Shown here piece after piece: positions 58,706-64,000 of a DNA stretch of 64,000 bases. Source of the stretch: Nitrosospira multiformis (lineage in GTDB: Bacteria > Pseudomonadota > Gammaproteobacteria > Burkholderiales > Nitrosomonadaceae); the NCBI RefSeq assembly GCF_900103165.1, contig NZ_FNKY01000001.1:806001-870000 (forward strand). The letters are read 5' to 3'. The notes below the pieces were generated by a model. It saw only the letters and a list, made by a program, of their open reading frames with translations, was not told where the DNA came from and searched no databases. The position numbers were made by a program, and so were the translations under genes. Each line of letters begins with the position of its first letter. The stretch's first letter is position 1.

Positions 58706-59347
58706 ATGCGTTTCCTCGCCATTTCCGTTATCGTTGCCCTATTTGCTGCTTCATCCGTGCAGGCACTTGACATGAAAAGCCCTGGAGCGGATTGGACCGA
58801 AGCCTATCGCAAGGGCGAGCTTGTCATCTTTACCAAGGATGTGGAAGCGGGACGCAGAATTGTGGCAATTGCGGAAGTGAGTGCTCCGCCAGAGGTTGTT
58901 TTCAACGTCCTCACCGACTTTGATCACTACCCGGATTTCATGCCTTACGTGAAGGAATCAAAGGTGCTAAGCCGCATGGGGGATAGCGAGGTTGTCACTT
59001 ACGCACGCATTGCACCGCCGTTCGTGAGCGAGCGCGACTACCCCCTCAAGGTCAGGATGACGCGTGGCACACCGATGAATGGGGGTATGTTCAAGGTCGA
59101 ATGGACTGCGAGTCCCGAAGCCCGGCCAGAAGTCGAGGGTGTCGTGCGCGTCAAACTCAACGAAGGCTCGTGGTTGGTTGAACCGCTTCAGGATGGCAAG
59201 TATACGCGGCTCACCTACACGTTGCTCACGAATCCTGGGGGCCTGATTCCGGCCGTTGTCGTGAATATGTCAAATACAATCGCAATCCCGGAGCTCTTTA
59301 AGGCTGTGGCAATACGCTCGGCCGAAAAAGCGGCTGCGGAGAAGTAA
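58706..59347 (+). CDS. Exported START/SRPBCC-fold protein
   Basis: A 213-residue protein with a Sec signal peptide (residues 1-20, cleavage near VQA) and a START/polyketide-cyclase-like ligand-binding fold: FTKDVEAGRRIVAIAEVSAPPEVVFNVLTDFDHYPDFMPYVKESKVLSRMGDSEVV, followed by FVSERDYPLKVRMT and GLIPAVVVNMSNTIAIPELFKAV. The helix-grip fold suggests binding of a hydrophobic ligand in the periplasm. No partner is evident from the neighbours. Confidence 0.85.
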   Translation: MRFLAISVIVALFAASSVQALDMKSPGADWTEAYRKGELVIFTKDVEAGRRIVAIAEVSAPPEVVFNVLTDFDHYPDFMPYVKESKVLSRMGDSEVVTYARIAPPFVSERDYPLKVRMTRGTPMNGGMFKVEWTASPEARPEVEGVVRVKLNEGSWLVEPLQDGKYTRLTYTLLTNPGGLIPAVVVNMSNTIAIPELFKAVAIRSAEKAAAEK

Positions 59348-59433
59348 ACGACTGTGCCAATTGGCGTTAGGTATTGCCTACGTTTCAGAGAGCCTGCAAT
59401 TCCTGTGTATGGGTCATTAATAAGAGGTGATTC

Positions 59434-59745
59434 ATGGCAAATAATACAGTGAAAGTCGTAGCAAGAATAACCGCACAGCCTGATAAGATTGAGGAAGTAA
59501 AATCCCTCCTGCTGGGTCTGGTGGGAGACACACGCAAGGAAAATGGCTGTATCAGCTATCAGCTTCTCCAAAATAAAGCTGACCCCGGCGATTTTACCTT
59601 CGTGGAAGAATGGGAAAGCGATTCCGCTATCGATACTCATTTTATAACACCGCATATGCGAAATGCTTTTTTAAAGGCTGAGCCACTGCTCGCAAAAGAG
59701 CCCGATATACGCAGGTATCTTGTTATAAGCAGCGTGGAAAGCTGA
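59434..59745 (+). CDS. Antibiotic biosynthesis monooxygenase (ABM) domain protein
   Basis: A 103-residue ferredoxin-like dimeric alpha/beta-barrel protein of the ABM family, close to the YgiN quinol monooxygenases. VKVVARITAQPDKIEEVKSLLLGLVGDTRKENGCISYQLLQN, FTFVEEWESDSAIDTHFITPHM and the LKAEPLL region are typical. Reported members act on quinols or as monooxygenases without cofactor; substrate unknown. GAGGTGATT lies just before the ATG. It precedes the YnfA-like gene by 9 bp. Confidence 0.92.
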   Translation: MANNTVKVVARITAQPDKIEEVKSLLLGLVGDTRKENGCISYQLLQNKADPGDFTFVEEWESDSAIDTHFITPHMRNAFLKAEPLLAKEPDIRRYLVISSVES

Positions 59746-59754
59746 CAAAGAAAC

Positions 59755-60087
59755 GTGTTTGAGTTAAAAACCCTTTTTCTTTTCATGGCTACCGCGATCG
59801 CCGAAATCGTCGGTTGCTATTTGCCTTATCTCTGGCTCAAGCAGGGCCAGAGCGCGTGGCTTCTTATCCCTGCTGCCGCGAGTCTCGCGTTGTTTGCATG
59901 GCTGCTCACACTCCATCCCACAGCCGCGGGCCGGACTTACGCCGCGTACGGGGGTGTCTACATTTTCGTGGCGGTGCTCTGGCTCTGGTCCGTCGAGGGT
60001 GTTAGGCCCACGGCGTGGGATTTGGCGGGTTCTCTGGTTGCGCTGGTGGGGATGGCCATTATCATGTTTGGTCCAAGACATGCATAG
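59755..60087 (+). CDS. YnfA family (UPF0060) small membrane protein
   Basis: A 110-residue inner-membrane protein of the YnfA (UPF0060) family with four membrane segments. Signatures are [59 protein letters not shown] and [21 protein letters not shown]. The family resembles small multidrug-resistance proteins, and a transport role is suspected but not settled. Translation starts at a GTG (59755) 9 bp after the ABM gene. Confidence 0.95.
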   Translation: MFELKTLFLFMATAIAEIVGCYLPYLWLKQGQSAWLLIPAAASLALFAWLLTLHPTAAGRTYAAYGGVYIFVAVLWLWSVEGVRPTAWDLAGSLVALVGMAIIMFGPRHA

Positions 60088-60289
60088 GGGAGTAAGCGAG
60101 TGCATTAATGTATTTGCCACCCCATAGATGTCGTAGTAGTCTGGCTGGGACCATCCATTTTGCCAAGCCTGTCTTATGACAATTGGCTGACATGGTTGAC
60201 ATGATTGACTTGAGCGCTTGAAACCGTAGAGTCCTCTTGGCATCCACCTTTTAAACGAAACATGGAAGGTTTTCATAGGAGAGAGATAG
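60088..60289. other. Spacer between YnfA and DUF4156 genes
   Basis: No gene is seen. The sequence has several TTGACA/TGACATG words between 60188 and 60220, one of which could be a -35 box, but no good -10 hexamer is placed at the right distance. A ribosome-binding site AGGAGAGAG precedes the lipoprotein start. Confidence 0.3.
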
Positions 60290-60631
60290 ATGGTCGCGAA
60301 AATGACTGCTGCATTGTCAGTACTTCTTCTTGTTGGCTGTTCGGCGACTTCAACAACGCGGGAAGGAAAAGCCGTTGAACTTGTGACTGTGAAACCCTCC
60401 GGTAACTGCAAGCCGCTTGGCGACGTCGTTGGCTCCCAGGGTAATTGGATTACAGGCGACTACACGTCCAATAAAAATCTGCTCATCGGAGCCAGAAACG
60501 ACCTGCGCAACCAGGCGGCCGAAATGGGAGGAAACTTCGTGTGGGTACAAGATTCGAATAATACCAACGCATGGGGTAGTACAGGCACTACAAACACCAC
60601 CGTCCTGGGTGTTGTCTATCGCTGTGAGTAA
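60290..60631 (+). CDS. DUF4156 family lipoprotein
   Basis: A 113-residue small lipoprotein. The signal peptide ends in LLLVGCSAT, a good lipobox. The body matches DUF4156: KAVELVTVKPSGNCKPLGDVVGSQGNW, then RNDLRNQAAEMGGNFVWVQDSNNTN and a C-terminal GVVYRCE, with cysteines that may form a disulfide. Function unknown. A strong AGGAGAGAG precedes the ATG. Confidence 0.85.
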   Translation: MVAKMTAALSVLLLVGCSATSTTREGKAVELVTVKPSGNCKPLGDVVGSQGNWITGDYTSNKNLLIGARNDLRNQAAEMGGNFVWVQDSNNTNAWGSTGTTNTTVLGVVYRCE

Positions 60632-60706
60632 ATATCTGCCTGAGACTTGCGTTTAAACCATTTAGGTTTATGGTTCCATCTGAATTGAATATGCGAGAAC
60701 CGCAAT

Positions 60707-61075
60707 ATGTCCAGCAAGGTTTACTACAACAGCGCATGCCCGGTTTGCAATGCGGGAATCAAAGATCAGCGCCAACGCATGGAAGCGTGCGGCATTAAGG
60801 ATATCGAGTGGGTCGATGTGGACGCGCATCCAGAGGCCGTGTCGGAGGTAGGCGCTTCCTTGGAACAAGTACGGGAGCGGTTGTATGTCAAAGACGCCGA
60901 TGGCGAGCTCAATATCGGAGTGGATGCATTCACGCAGCTATGGTCAGAAACACCCAGCCAGCGCTGGCTGGCAAGCCTGTTGCGATTACCCGTCCTCAAG
61001 CAGCTTACGCATCTGGCGTACAACGTCTTTGCCCGGCTACTTTACCAGTGGAATCGCGCCAAGAGACACTGGTAA
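60707..61075 (+). CDS. DCC-family thiol-disulfide oxidoreductase (DUF393)
   Basis: A 122-residue DUF393 protein. The N-terminus has the diagnostic YYNSACPVCNAGIKDQRQRMEACG, a CxxC thioredoxin-like motif, followed by IEWVDVDAHPE, ERLYVKDADGELNIGVDAFTQLW and a C-terminal RLLYQWNRAKRHW tail, the usual end of the family. The redox partner is unknown. It is convergent with recQ. Confidence 0.92.
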   Translation: MSSKVYYNSACPVCNAGIKDQRQRMEACGIKDIEWVDVDAHPEAVSEVGASLEQVRERLYVKDADGELNIGVDAFTQLWSETPSQRWLASLLRLPVLKQLTHLAYNVFARLLYQWNRAKRHW

Positions 61076-61177
61076 CGTTTACACTTGATCAAGTGCTTCG
61101 CGAAGCGCGCGCTGTCAACGTGGCAAGAATCGTAGACGTAAATAACAGGACGGTGTGGCGCTTCCTGTTCACTCCTA

Positions 61178-62983
61178 TCAGGTGCAAAGAATCTCGAGCA
61201 GGTCGTCGCCGTAGCTCTCCAGTTTACGTACACCCATACCGGGTATCTGACGCAGTTCGTTTTTTGTCCGCGGATGCAGGCGCACCAGTTCCGCCAGCGT
61301 TGCATCATGAAACACGACATAAGCGGGAACGCCGTGCTTCTTTGCAACCTCAGTGCGCCATGCGCGCAGGCGTGCCCATAGTGCACGAGCCGCCGGATCA
61401 AGCATGGCAAGCTTGTCCTCGCGCGCGACCGTAGTCTTGGCTGTGGTCTTTTTGCGCTCCGGCTGCAGGCGCAGAGACACCGTTTGACTTCCGTTCAGTA
61501 CTGCGCGGCTGGCTGCGGTGAGGCACAGCGAACCATGACCCTCACTGTCCGCGGTGAGCAAGCCGAGCGCCGCCAGTTGGCGGAATACCGCGCGCCAGGC
61601 CTTATCGTCCAATTCCTTGCCAATACCGAAGGTACTGACCTTGGTGTGACCCCACTGCGTCACGCGCCCGGTCTCATTGCCGCGCAGCACGTCGATCAGA
61701 TGCCCGGCACCGAAGCGCTGACCAGTACGGAAGGCGCAAGACAACGCCTTTTGTGCCGCTACCGTGCCGTCCCACACTTGCGGCGGATTAAGACAGACAT
61801 CGCAATTACCGCAAGCGATACCGGCTGCGGCTTCGCCAAAATACTCCAGCAGGCGCGCGCGGCGGCAGGTGGTGGCCTCGCACAGCGCCAGCAGCGCATC
61901 GAGTTTGGTTGAGGCTACCCGTTTAAACTGCGCGTCCGCCTCGGAACCTTCAATCATGCGTCGTTGCTGTACCACATCACCCAAACCATAAGCCATCCAT
62001 GCGTTGGCCGCTTGACCGTCGCGGCCGGCGCGGCCGGTTTCCTGGTAATAGCCTTCCACACTTTTGGGCAGGTCGAGATGCGCGACGAAGCGTACGTCCG
62101 GCTTGTCTATGCCCATACCGAACGCGATAGTGGCGACCATTACAATGCCATCTTCGCGCAGAAATTTTTCCTGGTTACGGCTGCGATCTTCCGTGCTCAT
62201 GCCGGCGTGATACGCAAGCGCGCATACGCCTTTTTCGACCAGCCATGCCGCTGTTTCTTCGACTTTCTTGCGCGATAGACAATAAACAATACCGGCGTCG
62301 CCATCATGTTCCGCATGGATAAAAGTAAGCAATTGCACCTTTCCGTTCACCTTGTCCACGATCTGGTAACGAATATTGGGACGGTCGAAACTGGAAATGA
62401 AAATCTGCGCGCCATTGAGGCCAAGGCGCTCAACGATTTCCCTCCGCGTCACGCTATCCGCAGTCGCCGTCAATGCGATGCGCGGTACACGGGGAAATCG
62501 CTCATGCAGAATCGAGAGCTGGATGTATTCGGGGCGGAAGTCATGCCCCCATTGCGACACGCAGTGCGCCTCATCAATGGCGAACAGCGAAAGCGGTGTG
62601 CGCGCCAGAAGATCGAGAAAGCGCGGCGTCAGCAATCTCTCGGGTGCCACATACACCAGATCGTATGCACCCGAAAGCATGCCGCGTTCGACGGCCGTGG
62701 CTTCCATTTGTGACAAGGAAGAATTGAGAAATGCAGCGCGCACCCCGGCTTCATGTAACGCCGCGACCTGATTCTGCATGAGCGCAATCAGCGGCGAAAC
62801 CACCACTGCGACGCCGTCACGCAATAACGCCGGAATCTGGTAACACAACGATTTGCCACCCCCGGTCGGCATCAGCACCAGGCAATCGCCACCCCCGGCC
62901 ACATGCGTGATTACCTCAGCCTGCCGTCCGCGAAAAGCAGGATAGCCGAAGATGTCTTTGAGAAGAGCTAGAGCATGGGACAT
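61178..62983 (-). CDS. recQ: ATP-dependent DNA helicase RecQ
   Basis: RecQ is a 3'-5' helicase for recombination and replication repair. The 601-residue protein has the helicase core with [16 protein letters not shown] (motif I), [17 protein letters not shown] (motif II and aromatic-rich loop), [23 protein letters not shown] and [12 protein letters not shown]. Then comes the RQC zinc-binding set (CEATTCRR and CGNCDVC), the winged helix, and an HRDC domain near residues 530-600 ([32 protein letters not shown]). The length is normal. Confidence 0.97.
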   Translation of the reverse strand: MSHALALLKDIFGYPAFRGRQAEVITHVAGGGDCLVLMPTGGGKSLCYQIPALLRDGVAVVVSPLIALMQNQVAALHEAGVRAAFLNSSLSQMEATAVERGMLSGAYDLVYVAPERLLTPRFLDLLARTPLSLFAIDEAHCVSQWGHDFRPEYIQLSILHERFPRVPRIALTATADSVTRREIVERLGLNGAQIFISSFDRPNIRYQIVDKVNGKVQLLTFIHAEHDGDAGIVYCLSRKKVEETAAWLVEKGVCALAYHAGMSTEDRSRNQEKFLREDGIVMVATIAFGMGIDKPDVRFVAHLDLPKSVEGYYQETGRAGRDGQAANAWMAYGLGDVVQQRRMIEGSEADAQFKRVASTKLDALLALCEATTCRRARLLEYFGEAAAGIACGNCDVCLNPPQVWDGTVAAQKALSCAFRTGQRFGAGHLIDVLRGNETGRVTQWGHTKVSTFGIGKELDDKAWRAVFRQLAALGLLTADSEGHGSLCLTAASRAVLNGSQTVSLRLQPERKKTTAKTTVAREDKLAMLDPAARALWARLRAWRTEVAKKHGVPAYVVFHDATLAELVRLHPRTKNELRQIPGMGVRKLESYGDDLLEILCT

Positions 62984-63071
62984 CTCAAGGAATTTGAAAA
63001 ATTGTCACGCTAAATCCAGAATGAGTTGACAGAAAGGTTGAAGTTACCCTGCTCGGGTGTCATACGATACA

Positions 63072-64000
63072 TCAATCCATTATTTTCCAGGCCAGGCTTT
63101 CCCCCGCCCGTAATGGAATCAGTATGTCATCCGCAAATTCCAGATTTGCCGGTACGGACCAATTTTCTTTTTTCAGCGTAATGCGCTCCTTGTTGCGAGG
63201 CAGCTGATAGAAATCGGCACCATGAAAACTGGCAAAGGCTTCAAGTTTATCCAGTGCATCGGCTTGTTCAAAAGCTTCCGCATACAGTTCAATCGCCGCG
63301 TGTGCGGTATAAATGCCTGCGCAGCCGCAGGCCGTTTCCTTGGTGGATCGGGAATGCGGCGCGCTGTCGGTGCCGAGAAAAAATTTCGGGTTGCCGCTGG
63401 TGGCGGCCTCGAGCAACATACGGCGATGCGTTTCGCGCTTCAGTACCGGAAGGCAATAGTGGTGCGGCCGGATACCTCCCTGAAATAGCGCGTTGCGATT
63501 GAGCAGCAGGTGATGGGCAGTAATGGTGGCGGCAATATAACTTGAAGCGTCCCTGACGAATTCCACCGCTTCCCGCGTGGTGATGTGCTCGAATACGATC
63601 CGCAATCGCGGGAAGCGTTGCGTGAGGGGGATCAGCACCCGTTCCAGAAATATTTTTTCCTTGTCGAACACATCCACTTCAGGATCAGTGACTTCACCAT
63701 GCACCAGCAGCGGCATGCCCACCTGTTCCATCGTTTCAAGCGTAGTGTAGCACTTGGCAATATCGGTAACACCCGCCGCGGAATTTGTGGTGGCGCCAGC
63801 GGGATAATACTTTACGGCCTGTATTGCCCCGCTTCTCCTGGCCTCGATAATTTCCGCGGGCACGGTATTATCGGTAAGGTATAGCGTCATCAGCGGCTCG
63901 AAGCGCATTCCTTGAGGCAAAGCGGCAAGAATACGCTCACGGTATGCCAATGCCATATCGGTCGTCACTGCCGGTGGCTTGAGGTTTGGCATGACGATGG
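63072..64000 (-). CDS. pyrC: Dihydroorotase (class II), 5' part outside window
   Basis: PyrC cyclises carbamoyl aspartate to dihydroorotate in pyrimidine synthesis. The visible 309 codons cover all but roughly the first 35-40 residues: the metal-binding N-terminal HxH motif lies beyond the edge, since the frame is open through 64000 (codons read [12 protein letters not shown] at the edge). Present are [19 protein letters not shown] with the carboxylated lysine, the metal histidines in [17 protein letters not shown] and [41 protein letters not shown] with the catalytic Asp, and [17 protein letters not shown]. Class II (about 345 residues) is inferred from these motifs. Confidence 0.95.
   Translation of the reverse strand, partial: IVMPNLKPPAVTTDMALAYRERILAALPQGMRFEPLMTLYLTDNTVPAEIIEARRSGAIQAVKYYPAGATTNSAAGVTDIAKCYTTLETMEQVGMPLLVHGEVTDPEVDVFDKEKIFLERVLIPLTQRFPRLRIVFEHITTREAVEFVRDASSYIAATITAHHLLLNRNALFQGGIRPHHYCLPVLKRETHRRMLLEAATSGNPKFFLGTDSAPHSRSTKETACGCAGIYTAHAAIELYAEAFEQADALDKLEAFASFHGADFYQLPRNKERITLKKENWSVPANLEFADDILIPLRAGESLAWKIMD

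Overview
The window reads as an ordinary chromosomal stretch of a betaproteobacterium, most likely Nitrosomonadaceae and probably Nitrosospira or a close relative. This is inferred from gene order, protein flavour and moderate GC content; no 16S or ammonia-oxidation gene is present to prove it. The clues are hopanoid genes, a small class I cytochrome c of the c-552 type, a proteobacterial SAH riboswitch in front of ahcY, the gatCAB / mreBCD-mrdAB-rlpA divergent layout, and dapF-DUF484-xerC-hslVU. I found no rRNA, tRNA, CRISPR array, prophage or complete insertion sequence. Coding density is high and nearly every gene is intact; only pyrC is cut, by the right window edge.

Layout. 0.2-3.9 kb: mlaA (outer-membrane lipid transport), then the hopanoid pair shc-hpnG. 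4.1-7.2 kb: rpsO, pnp, a strong terminator and convergent dksA. 7.2-10.3 kb: the most interesting locus, a copper-buffering-type RiPP cluster. Two exported precursors combine EGxCG motifs with two EF-hand loops, and are followed by an MNIO maturase (DUF692, HvfB/BufB type) and its DUF2063 partner (HvfC/BufC type). 10.5-13.8 kb: a methyltransferase, a HI0933-family flavoprotein and the helicase rhlE. 14.0-18.7 kb (minus strand): dapF, DUF484, xerC, hslV, hslU. 19.1-22.9 kb: the activated-methyl cycle, metK, SAH riboswitch, ahcY and metF. 22.9-26.2 kb: a serine/alanine-glyoxylate aminotransferase, an AI-2E-type transporter and a small orphan. 26.3-32.2 kb (minus): a complete tripartite RND efflux operon. 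32.5-35.1 kb (minus): a SulP transporter coupled to PPK2. 35.5-42.2 kb (minus): the cell-elongation operon mreB-mreC-mreD-mrdA-mrdB-rlpA. 42.3-45.8 kb (plus): gatC-gatA-gatB, ending in a palindromic repeat. 45.8-52.6 kb: pteridine-reductase-like SDR, MidA-type methyltransferase, CBS protein, GDT1-type cation exporter, GlcF-like iron-sulfur protein, coq7, OsmC-like and YdcF-like genes. 52.7-56.9 kb (minus): ilvD, a DUF255 thioredoxin-fold protein and cytochrome c, closed by a terminator. 57.1-61.1 kb (plus): lgt, a methyltransferase, a START-like exported protein, an ABM monooxygenase, a YnfA-family protein, a DUF4156 lipoprotein and a DCC-family protein. 61.2-64.0 kb (minus): recQ and partial pyrC.

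How the parts work together. MetK makes SAM, methyltransferases turn it into SAH, AhcY removes SAH under an SAH-sensing leader RNA, and MetF supplies methyl-THF to remethylate homocysteine. Shc and HpnG make and trim hopanoids while MlaA handles outer-membrane lipid asymmetry. The mre/mrd operon runs lateral wall growth. The RiPP locus probably makes modified periplasmic metal-binding proteins; its coupling of EF-hand calcium-site motifs to EGxCG core motifs is the best candidate for something under-described.
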